A DNA stretch of 35,767 bases, from assembly GCA_030148305.1 (NCBI GenBank), contig JASBTS010000104.1, positions 1-35,767 on the forward strand, given 5' to 3'. A program made the translations under genes and the position numbers. This document shows positions 9,301 through 15,505 of this stretch, piece by piece (the stretch's first letter is position 1; each line of letters begins with the position of its first letter). Under the pieces are notes generated by a model that had not been told where the DNA came from, did no database searches, and saw only the letters and a list, made by a program, of their open reading frames with translations. Source of the DNA: Allomuricauda sp. Lineage in GTDB: Bacteria > Bacteroidota > Bacteroidia > Flavobacteriales > Flavobacteriaceae.

Positions 9301-9532
9301 GAACAAACAGAGCATCGAACTTTCCGCGGACGTATTCAACTTTGCCAACCTGTTGAACAAGGAATGGGGGCGTACCAACAATTTTGGCAGAAGAACAGAC
9401 TTTATGCGGATCAACGGTTTTGATCCCGTGGCCAATTCCTACAGTTACGGTGTACAGACGGGGGCCGGGACCGAGCCCATAAACGGAACCCCTTGGCGCA
9501 TGCAATTGGGGGTACGTTACTCATTCAACTAA
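6347..9532 (+). CDS. TonB-dependent outer-membrane receptor (Oar-like)
   Basis: The 1061-residue protein has a signal peptide (hydrophobic VVSLLVALMAMANTFG, residues 17-32). A carboxypeptidase-regulatory-like beta-sandwich follows at about 38-120 (IEGIVTDLNELPLAGASVFV), then a TonB-box-like TTELDEVVVSS (123-133). The plug runs over about 145-250, with INLAGQRRTSTNITIDGVNF and GGGAITSVTKSGTNEFSG. The rest is a long beta-barrel region. This order fits Oar-type TonB-dependent receptors, which import large ligands using ExbBD-TonB energy. No SusD-like partner gene is next to it, so it is not a classical SusC/SusD pair. A phosphodiesterase gene follows after a terminator, which may hint at phosphorylated ligands. 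An alternative start at 6377 would shorten the basic leader. The substrate is unknown. Confidence 0.92.
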   Translation: MSNYHVLKLRMVRSLKVVSLLVALMAMANTFGQATNSSIEGIVTDLNELPLAGASVFVKNESTGFISGTVTNQNGTYKIQQLPLGGPYTVTAQYLGFKDMVKKGYTIDLSDALTIDFVLQESTTELDEVVVSSNNFTKRIGQIGASTKISAGQIKNLPTEGRNFTGLTSLSPLQGGGAINLAGQRRTSTNITIDGVNFRNTLTAGEIGRGPYTISQEAIREFEVTTNDYDVVLGRQGGGAITSVTKSGTNEFSGSAFFYHRADGLQSKYNIRGEERIADFYNSQYGISLGGPIIKDKLHFFAVYERQDAGEPQTIADIQSDDDQNLLGISQANLDRFLQIGRSLYGLSDSQQTGQFDRENEANNLFVRLDWQINDKHRLTLRNLYNKWEDPFSVNDNSNINVAESYSDFESSENSTLLSLRSILSPNVTNEFKVQYQRAERAFTPNSELPQSNIPRAIVEVSSVLPNGNTRNRSVQLGGQRFTPETNLEKQWQIANTTYISSGKYNFTFGTDNIITYLETLLSNEQNGRFFFDSLDDFENLSPSRYAREVPLQGLPLVEQTVIDLSLFGQVEFDIAPNLNLMAGLRWDATTFLDAAEFNPVVFEELGIRTDEKPEDFDNIQPRFQLTWNIKGQNKDILKLGGGIFTSQPHYYAQVNNIQNSGTLLGAIDVTGDAVPSPDFISYRNDPSTVPGVPAGVTPFSTINAVSPDFEVPSIYKANLSYTHFFGDRYSLGLNAIVSHTTNNYVYQEANLVPEPFFVTPNEGREVFVPSATITENGLTDWTNSRISDLVGRTLVLTSDGVLDNVSLILEGSARIGEDGYLNASLTLNRTKDNSSYNCCVANTSTFLPVEGDPRDLNYGFSDNHFDTKLVINGNTPTWKGFTLGATIVGEGGTRYSLHVDDNTSANGDFNLRNDIAYIFDPNSPGTPQEITDAYNQILADPETPDGFKDYLRESFGGFAERNGGKNPFRAIVDIRLQKRFGFNKNKQSIELSADVFNFANLLNKEWGRTNNFGRRTDFMRINGFDPVANSYSYGVQTGAGTEPINGTPWRMQLGVRYSFN

Positions 9533-9577
9533 AACATCAACCCACTAAGTTGGTTTATGCTGTTTAATTTGCAATTA

Positions 9578-9617
9578 GGAAGGGCATGGCATCGCCCAGG
9601 TCCTTCCCTTATTTTTT
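9578..9617 (+). terminator. Rho-independent terminator after the receptor gene
   Basis: GGAAGG (9578-9583) pairs with CCTTCC (9602-9607) and the inner GGGC with GCCC (9592-9595). A T-rich run (TATTTTTTAAT) follows. It lies 45 bases after the receptor stop and covers the ATG at 9586, which argues that the next gene starts later. Confidence 0.65.
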
Positions 9618-9633
9618 AATCTTTATAGTACCT

Positions 9634-10995
9634 ATGAAAAATATAATAATTTTAGTTTTAATCGCAACTTTGGCCTTGGCACAGACCATAAATGGCCAAA
9701 AAAAATCATTATCAGAGCATGTTGTGCTCATTTCCATCGATGGGTTCCGTCCAAACTTTTATCTGGAGGATCAGTGGCCGGCGCCCCACCTGAAAACTAT
9801 GGCCAAGGAGGGTGTCCACGCCAAAGGTGTCCGGGGAGTGTTTCCTTCCGTCACCTATCCTTCGCATACCACCATTATCACAGGGGCCTATCCCGACAAG
9901 CATGGCATCTTTTACAACAGTCCCTTTGAACCCGAGGGCAGAACGGGCCGCTGGTACTGGGAGAGCAAGTTGATACAGACCGCCACCCTATGGGATGCCG
10001 TACGGGCCTCGGGGAAAAAAAGTGCGAGTCTGATATGGCCGGTATCCGTAGGTGCACCCATTGATTACAATATACCAGAGGTATGGACCCTTGATAGGGA
10101 ATATGGCCGGATACAGCCCATGCGGGACAATGAAAATCCAAAAGGGTTGTTACGGGAAATGGAAATTGCCGTTCTGGGACAGATGAACGAGGGCACCTTC
10201 AATGGCGATTATCTGAACCGTGAGGACCGAACAGGTGAAATGGCTGCCTATATCCTAGAAAAGTACAGGCCCAATCTCATATCGGTCCATTTGATCGCAA
10301 CTGACCATTTTCAGCATGAACAAGGTCGCAATGGTCAGAAAGTATTCACCTCCATAGCTGCCATCGACCGGGCCATTGGAAAAATAGTGGAGGCTGCCGA
10401 GAGATCACAACTTTTGGAAAACACAACATTCATCATTACCGGGGATCATGGCTTTGTGGACATCCATTCCGCTTTGAGCCCCAATATCTGGCTCTTGGAG
10501 GAAGGTCTTTTGGAGGATCGGGAATCAGGTTGGGGCAATTGGAAGGCCGTATTCCATACCTCCGGGGCAGCGGCCTTTTTGCACTTAAGGGACGTGAACG
10601 ATAAAAAGACAGCTGAAAAGGTAAGGGCCAAGCTCCAAAATCTTCCCGATGCTTACAAAAAGCTTTTCAGAATCGTTGAACGGGACGAATTGTACCAAAT
10701 AGGTGCCGACCCCAATGCCGCCTTGGCCATAACCCCGGTTCCCGGAGTGGCCATGTCCGCCTCACTTGATGGCGATGTACTTAAACCAAGAAGAGGTGGG
10801 ACCCATGGGTATTATCCCGATTTCCAACAGATTCAGACAGGTTTCGTTGCGTGGGGATCAGGTATTGCCAAAGCCAAAAATCTGGAGATTATGGGTCTCG
10901 AGGATATAGCACCCTTGATATCCAAACTCTTGGCACTTGATTTTAAGACCAAGGATGGAGTGTTGTATCCCGGAATTTTAGCTGCCGGAGAATAA
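9634..10995 (+). CDS. Secreted ectonucleotide pyrophosphatase/phosphodiesterase
   Basis: This is an alkaline-phosphatase superfamily enzyme of the type I phosphodiesterase/NPP family (453 residues). The ATG at 9634 gives a clean signal peptide (MKNIIILVLIATLALAQTIN); the in-frame ATG at 9586 lies in the preceding terminator hairpin. Expected two-metal active-site residues are visible: Asp36 in ISIDGF, the nucleophile Thr74 in FPSVTYPSH, Asp224 and His228 in TDHFQHEQG, Asp271-His272 in GDHGF, and His391 in GTHGYYP. By family knowledge it hydrolyses phosphodiester or pyrophosphate bonds in nucleotides or lipid head groups, here in the periplasm or outside the cell. Position after the TonB receptor suggests a shared scavenging role. 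Its last 18 bases overlap the 3' end of the convergent Crp/Fnr gene. Confidence 0.93.
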   Translation: MKNIIILVLIATLALAQTINGQKKSLSEHVVLISIDGFRPNFYLEDQWPAPHLKTMAKEGVHAKGVRGVFPSVTYPSHTTIITGAYPDKHGIFYNSPFEPEGRTGRWYWESKLIQTATLWDAVRASGKKSASLIWPVSVGAPIDYNIPEVWTLDREYGRIQPMRDNENPKGLLREMEIAVLGQMNEGTFNGDYLNREDRTGEMAAYILEKYRPNLISVHLIATDHFQHEQGRNGQKVFTSIAAIDRAIGKIVEAAERSQLLENTTFIITGDHGFVDIHSALSPNIWLLEEGLLEDRESGWGNWKAVFHTSGAAAFLHLRDVNDKKTAEKVRAKLQNLPDAYKKLFRIVERDELYQIGADPNAALAITPVPGVAMSASLDGDVLKPRRGGTHGYYPDFQQIQTGFVAWGSGIAKAKNLEIMGLEDIAPLISKLLALDFKTKDGVLYPGILAAGE

Positions 10996-11622
10996 AGGGC
11001 GGCCCTCCTTCTTAAAATAGTTTGCAACGGTTTGACGGGTGGCCCCTATAAGGTCACCCAAATCTTTTTGGGTCAATAGCTCAAATAGATTGTGTTGTAG
11101 ACCTTCCGCGTCCAGGATCTCAATATCAAACGACGTTTTTAGAAAAAGTAACTTTTCGGCATGGCTTTTTTCATTGATCTTGCGGAGTTTTTTCTCGGTA
11201 GTGCACCAGCGCTTGATCAAATAGGATATGAACCATTCGGTAATCACGGGCTCTTCTATTATGACCTGTTTGAAAAAGGAAAGATCATATTCACGTATCC
11301 TACATTCCACTAAGGCCTTTGAGAACTCAAAAAACTGATTGTTGAGGTATTTGAAGTTTCCAAAAAAGTCCTTGTCATGGAGGATATCATAAATGAACTC
11401 CTCACCGCTTTCCGTATAACTGCCCAATTTAACGGCCCCGTCCATAATTTCATAGACACGGTCATTGTTTGCGGGAGGACAATAAATATAGTCACTTTTA
11501 GCAACAAGAATTTCCCGCACCAAATCCCCAATATCCAACCCAAGTTCAATGGTCAAAGTTTCCAATAAATCGAATTGGTTGTATTTTTTGTTCCTCAATT
11601 CTACCCTGTTATCCATTTTCAA
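10978..11622 (-). CDS. Crp/Fnr-family transcriptional regulator
   Basis: This is a 214-residue regulator. An N-terminal cyclic-nucleotide-binding-like beta-roll occupies about residues 45-115 (YEIMDGAVKLGSYTESGEEF, then DILHDKDFFGNFKYL). A long dimerisation helix follows, and a winged helix-turn-helix ends the protein (LTQKDLGDLIGATRQTVANY, 183-202). The beta-roll lacks the Arg-Ser phosphate-binding signature of true cAMP receptors, so it probably senses something else or only uses the fold. It starts at an ATG at 11622 (alternative 11616). It is divergent from the truncated AhpD-like gene and overlaps the phosphodiesterase gene tail-to-tail by 18 bases. The divergent layout suggests it once controlled the AhpD-like gene. 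Confidence 0.9.
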   Translation of the reverse strand: MKMDNRVELRNKKYNQFDLLETLTIELGLDIGDLVREILVAKSDYIYCPPANNDRVYEIMDGAVKLGSYTESGEEFIYDILHDKDFFGNFKYLNNQFFEFSKALVECRIREYDLSFFKQVIIEEPVITEWFISYLIKRWCTTEKKLRKINEKSHAEKLLFLKTSFDIEILDAEGLQHNLFELLTQKDLGDLIGATRQTVANYFKKEGRPLFSGS

Positions 11623-11883
11623 AACAATTTTATTGCATCAATACATGCATTTTTTGGATTTGAAATTAGGAATCACAGATAAACTTAAGGTTACCGTTTT
11701 ATAATTTATATGCAAAGAACACACTTTTCCGTCATAGGTGAACAGACCCAAGGTTTCCCAATGGGAATAATCGACAATCAAAAGGGAAAAACATCCAAGG
11801 TCCTGTGCACCACCACAAAATACTTTTACATTACCAATGCTCTACCGACACAACAATATCTAAAGGAATTTATACGAATGCAT

Positions 11884-12294
11884 ATGCTCAAAGTCCCGTC
11901 TAAAAAAAATGTAAGCGATCAAAACCGCAAAATTTTTGAATATCTTGAAAAGGCCTTGGGTTTTGTACCCAACCTTTTTGCAACCTATGCCCATAGTGAA
12001 AACGCCCTAAAAACCTATTTGGAACTGTCCAATGCGAACACTTCGCTAAAAATGTTTGAAAAAGAAGCGGTCAACCTCGTTGTGAGCGAGGTCAACAATT
12101 GTAGATACTGTATATCGGCCCATACGGCCTTGAAGCCTGAATTTCCATCTGATGCCGTTCAGAGAAGACCGATAAAAGGATTTGAAAAGCATAAGTCCTG
12201 GACTTTCCTTGCGCGTAATCCTCTTTTATCGGTCGGTGGCCACTTACGGTCATCGAGGCTATTCCCGAGTGAAAGACAACGGTCATTTAAATGA
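11884..12294 (+). pseudogene. Truncated carboxymuconolactone decarboxylase (AhpD-like) copy
   Basis: The first 83 residues from the ATG at 11884 closely match the intact paralogue at 29919-30467. Shared parts include FVPNLFATYAHSENALKTYL and the redox motif VNNCRYCISAHT (Cys73, Cys76, His80). The frame is open further upstream to 11710, but that part has no match to the family. Similarity ends abruptly near base 12132. The remaining 53 codons are unrelated and run through an inverted repeat. The second half of the fold, with its helices that complete the active-site pocket, is missing (136 against 182 residues). I read it as a remnant cut by an insertion or deletion; a short functional product is possible but unlikely. 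Confidence 0.8.
12168..12233. repeat. Inverted repeat at the broken end of the AhpD copy
   Basis: ACCGATAAAAG (12168-12178) and CTTTTATCGGT (12223-12233) are perfect 11-base inverted repeats around a 44-base spacer. The spacer itself contains the palindrome AAGTCC-T-GGACTT (12193-12205). The element begins about 35 bases after homology to the paralogue ends, so it may be part of whatever disrupted the gene. Confidence 0.7.
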
Positions 12295-12452
12295 CTATAA
12301 TCTTAAAAGAAAGCTCTATGTAAATGGCCGGCTCTAAACTAAGGGAGTAGCAAGAGGATAGCTTGCTATCGCAACTCTATTGATTTATTTTCCTTCGGAA
12401 AAGTCCATATTTCAAGGAGTTTCACAAAATATCATTTCTTCACGTTTACTTC

Positions 12453-12512
12453 ATTTTTAGCTTAAAAATGCATTCAGCCCAATAAAACCAATGAATTTTT
12501 AGCTTAAAAATG
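12453..12512. repeat. Paired-hairpin unit 1
   Basis: ATTTTTAGCTTAAAAATG occurs twice, at 12453 and 12495, 42 bases apart. Each copy folds as a 7-base-pair stem with a GCT loop. Between them lies TTCAGCCCAATAAAA (12473-12487), shared with unit 2. Confidence 0.8.
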
Positions 12513-12584
12513 ACTTTTTGGAGTTTTTAATTGATTGCCTACAATACTTAAAAAATCATTGCCTTGCTTTTTGAAAGCAATCGC

Positions 12585-12644
12585 ACTTTTCACGGAAAAA
12601 GGGGTTCAGCCCAAGAAAATAAGAGTATTTTTCACGGAAAATTA
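12585..12644. repeat. Paired-hairpin unit 2
   Basis: TTTTCACGGAAAA occurs twice with its loops (ACG) at 12592 and 12634, again 42 bases apart, around TTCAGCCCAAGAAAA (12605-12619). It aligns to unit 1 without gaps at an offset of 132 bases. The stem-closing A-T pair of unit 1 is C-G here in both arms. Confidence 0.8.
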
Positions 12645-12953
12645 AGAAATATGATTATGCTTTGGTTAAAATTTGCCTCGCTCAGTAGTATTAGTTAAAG
12701 TAAGATTTGGGGCTTGCAGCACTCCACTTCGTTGCGTTCGCTATTATCTCGAATTCCATTTTGGGAAAGGGATTTCAATCCATAGTGAATAGCCCTTTCT
12801 AAAAACAATTTTTTCCAGCCCACAGCTCAAAAAAAAAGTCCAATTCTAGTCCCATAAAATATCAATTAACGATACTACTAAAAAAGACCACGAATGGAAC
12901 TTATAACTCTAGAGGATATTCAATTCAGAATTTTGTTCTCTAAATTGGCCTAT

Positions 12954-14258
12954 TTATGGGACTTGTCTACTATCAAACTCCAAGCCATCCGAGAATTTGA
13001 CCTCGCCCTTCCCATTGGTAAGCTCAATATCATCCACCATGCCAATACTGTTAAAGAAGAAGCTGAGTTCCATGATATCTCCGATAGCCTCTTCATATGC
13101 GGTCGTCAATACTTCGGTTCCGTTTAGACTCAGCTGCATTTCCTTATCGATGGTCTGGACTTCAAAACTGTTCCATCCGTATATCGGGATGGTAAGTTGG
13201 GTAAGATCTTGGGTTTTTCCATCATGTAAGGTGTCACCGACCCTAATCTGAAGTTCACTTCCGCAACCCCTATTTCCTATCATGATCCAATAATATCCAT
13301 TGGTTCCCTGTAGATGAACATTAAAGATAGGGCAATCTACATTTTCGAGAGGGTCCATTTTAAACGAACCTTTGTAAGTAAGATTATCGCCATCGACCAT
13401 AAAATCCTTGACATAATAATAGGCCAATTGAAATTCCTTGTGCACATCGATTCCTTTCTTAGCAAGTGTTTCTTTGTCTATTGACAAATAATTTTTTTTT
13501 GGCCAAAGGTTCTTGTCAAAAGTGAAGATTTTAGACATCGGCTGTCTTGCCGCCATGAACCAATCTTCATATACCACATGAACGGGCATCTCTTTGATAA
13601 TTTCATCATCAGCAAAGAGCTTGGCCGTAAAGTAGCCCGGAACGTAATAGATATCTGTACGCTCTTGAGTACCCTTGAAAATTTCCACTTTTCTAGAGGG
13701 ATCCCAACTTTGCTGTAGAAAAAAGCGATTGGCATCAATGGCCTCAATGTCGTAGGTGAAGACCACGGTGTTTGGCAATTCGTTGTCAAGTGTTTTTCTA
13801 TGGTCAAAAGCCACATTGACCATTTCTTTCGTGGTGTACCGTTTTTTTTGAAGCATTCCATCACCCCCGATAAGGATTAAAAATACAGGGATAGCCAGCA
13901 AGAGTAACACCCCTACTTTATTTAATTTTTTAAAATGCCTGACAAAAGTGGGTTTTGAAGAGCTTTTCTTTTGCACGGCTATATTCGACAAAGAAGCGGA
14001 TTTGAGCACCTGCCAGGTTTTTCCATACGCTGTCTTGGTCAAGGCATCTAGCGTAGAAATGTGGGGAAGGCGTTGATGGTCATTCGACCAGATCCGTTTT
14101 AAAGTCGACACGCTCAACCTGCAATCGCTCCGTTCTTCTATGAAATAGGAAAGAAAGTCAAAGTCTTTTTGGGACCAAGCCTCCGTGTCCTTAAGATTGG
14201 CTTCCACAGCAATCTTCTTTTTAACATCCCATAAAAGCATTTGATCTAATATTGTCAT
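12954..14258 (-). CDS. Membrane-tethered DNA-binding-type protein with ConA-like outer domain
   Basis: This 434-residue protein spans the inner membrane once (GVLLLLAIPVFLILI, about residues 116-130). The cytoplasmic 110 residues carry a pattern common in Bacteroidota (FDFLSYFIEERSDCRLSVST, then LKRIWS and HISTLDALTKTAYGKTWQVL). It resembles a small helical DNA-binding-type module, but I cannot name a family with certainty. The outer part contains a PKD-like strand region (about 160-225) and a C-terminal ConA-like segment, with WNSFEVQTIDKEMQLSLNGT and GMVDDIELTNG. Family comparison is from memory. It is divergent from an operon of secreted proteins and may sense an outer ligand and act on that promoter region; this is inference. 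It starts at an ATG at 14258. Confidence 0.75.
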   Translation of the reverse strand: MTILDQMLLWDVKKKIAVEANLKDTEAWSQKDFDFLSYFIEERSDCRLSVSTLKRIWSNDHQRLPHISTLDALTKTAYGKTWQVLKSASLSNIAVQKKSSSKPTFVRHFKKLNKVGVLLLLAIPVFLILIGGDGMLQKKRYTTKEMVNVAFDHRKTLDNELPNTVVFTYDIEAIDANRFFLQQSWDPSRKVEIFKGTQERTDIYYVPGYFTAKLFADDEIIKEMPVHVVYEDWFMAARQPMSKIFTFDKNLWPKKNYLSIDKETLAKKGIDVHKEFQLAYYYVKDFMVDGDNLTYKGSFKMDPLENVDCPIFNVHLQGTNGYYWIMIGNRGCGSELQIRVGDTLHDGKTQDLTQLTIPIYGWNSFEVQTIDKEMQLSLNGTEVLTTAYEEAIGDIMELSFFFNSIGMVDDIELTNGKGEVKFSDGLEFDSRQVP

Positions 14259-14381
14259 TTTTCTGATTATCAGTGGTTTGTGTAAGTGAATCTAAAATGA
14301 TTGAAAAATGGTTTGAAAATGACCATGCCCAATTCAAAAGTGCTTATAGTTTCGGCCTTATATATACCAAAGACAACGACT

Positions 14382-15491
14382 ATGCGAATCCGTTACACTA
14401 ATTTACTGATTATTGTCTTTTTGATAACGATGTTTGTGAATGGCCAAAAATCCATCTTCCGACCAGGGGAATATACGGTATACTCCGAAGACAATGAAGA
14501 AGTAATGGTGATGGACACCCTTTTCAAAGGGGAAAAGGCCTTGATGCTAGACGGTAATCGCCGCTCCATCGCATTGCTGGAAGGGATAGACACAAAAAAC
14601 TTTAGGGTAGAAATGGATATTGCCGGAAAAGTGATGTCTGGGCTGGGGTTCCACGCCAAGGATGGGTTGAACTATCAGTTCATCTACTTTCGGCCTGGAT
14701 ATGGAAATACCAGGGAAGCCATTCAGTACATACCCATCTACAACGGTGCCTTGAGTTGGGTCTTTTATAATTATCCGGTGTATGAGACTACGGCGGATGT
14801 AGAATCCCTAGAATGGTTTCATGCCGCTTTTGAGGTCAGGGGCAATTACTTGAAGGTCTTCGTCAATGGTGAGCCCGAGCCCAAAATGGAAATTCCTTTT
14901 TTGGAAAACCCTATAAGTGGTGGAAAGCTCTTACTGAGAAGCCTTTTTGGCCCATCCTATTTTGCGAACATTACCTATCGACCATTGGCTATTCCTGAAA
15001 AGGAAGAAAATTCACAAACTAAAAAAGACTTTTTGACCCAATGGGAAATATCCCGACAGTTTTCTCGAGACACAACTGCCCAGTATTTTGAAGGTATTCT
15101 GAAGCGGGCCCAAGCTCTCGATAATTGGAAGTCAATCCATGTCCCTGAGGATGCCTATGTGAACTTTACCCGATACTTTGAATATCCAAACGGAGTAGTT
15201 GTGGCGAAGACAAATATCGAATCTGATAAAGCAGCCGACCAACACCTCCATTTTGATTTTGTGGGACGTATCAAAATCATGTTTAATGGCAATACCCTTT
15301 TTGCAAACAAGAATATAAAGTTTGAAAGAGTATTTGATGGTACATATACGGTCGGACTTCCCTTCAAAAAGGGGGATAATGAACTTGTCGTAATCGCAGA
15401 GGGCGATGCCGCCTTTTTTGGAAAGGGGTTTCGGTATCTGGGCAGAAACCAGCACACCAATTGGGGCTTTATTGCCAAAATCAAACCATAA
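14382..15491 (+). CDS. Secreted ConA-like domain protein, function unknown
   Basis: The ATG at 14382 gives a good signal peptide (MRIRYTNLLIIVFLITMFVN); the frame is open back to 14301 but that would bury the signal. Of 369 residues, the first half resembles a laminin-G/ConA-like sandwich: KNFRVEMDIAGKVMSGLGFH, then AAFEVRGNYLKVFVNGEPEP and a GGKLLLRSLFG strand. The second half has a beta-rich tail, with FVGRIKIMFNGNTLF and KKGDNELVVIAEGDA, like the jelly-roll appendages of glycosidases. No catalytic motif is evident. It is the first gene of a tight operon: the next gene starts 14 bases after its stop. It lies divergent from the membrane-tethered regulator. Confidence 0.75.
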   Translation: MRIRYTNLLIIVFLITMFVNGQKSIFRPGEYTVYSEDNEEVMVMDTLFKGEKALMLDGNRRSIALLEGIDTKNFRVEMDIAGKVMSGLGFHAKDGLNYQFIYFRPGYGNTREAIQYIPIYNGALSWVFYNYPVYETTADVESLEWFHAAFEVRGNYLKVFVNGEPEPKMEIPFLENPISGGKLLLRSLFGPSYFANITYRPLAIPEKEENSQTKKDFLTQWEISRQFSRDTTAQYFEGILKRAQALDNWKSIHVPEDAYVNFTRYFEYPNGVVVAKTNIESDKAADQHLHFDFVGRIKIMFNGNTLFANKNIKFERVFDGTYTVGLPFKKGDNELVVIAEGDAAFFGKGFRYLGRNQHTNWGFIAKIKP

Positions 15492-15505
15492 CCAATCAAA
15501 ATCAT

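Larger units (their letters stand above)
12295..12953. other. Repeat-rich non-coding region
   Basis: No gene is supported over 659 bases. The stretch is AT-rich and full of small structures: hairpin GATAGC-TT-GCTATC (12357-12370), two paired-hairpin units (listed separately), hairpin TTGCTTT-TTG-AAAGCAA (12564-12580), and a CTTCGTTGCGTTCGC-type string near 12728. Such strings often accompany dispersed repeats in flavobacterial genomes. A plus-strand frame from 12894 overlaps the minus-strand gene and is a shadow. Confidence 0.6.

Noticed and set aside
6347-9532. SusC of a SusC/SusD glycan locus
   Set aside because: No SusD-like gene lies next to it and the domain order fits Oar-like receptors better.
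9586-9633. Upstream start for the phosphodiesterase
   Set aside because: The ATG lies inside the terminator hairpin and would put 16 residues before the signal peptide.
11710-11883. N-terminal extension of the truncated AhpD copy
   Set aside because: Open frame only; the intact paralogue starts at the equivalent of 11884.
12168-12233. Integron attC site
   Set aside because: Folded inverted repeats are present, but the conserved core sites are not recognisable and no integrase is in the window.
12453-12641. CRISPR-like array
   Set aside because: Only two copies of each of two different short repeats, no set of equal unique spacers and no cas genes.
12894-13127. Plus-strand small gene
   Set aside because: Mostly antisense to the membrane-tethered regulator, which reads as a full protein.
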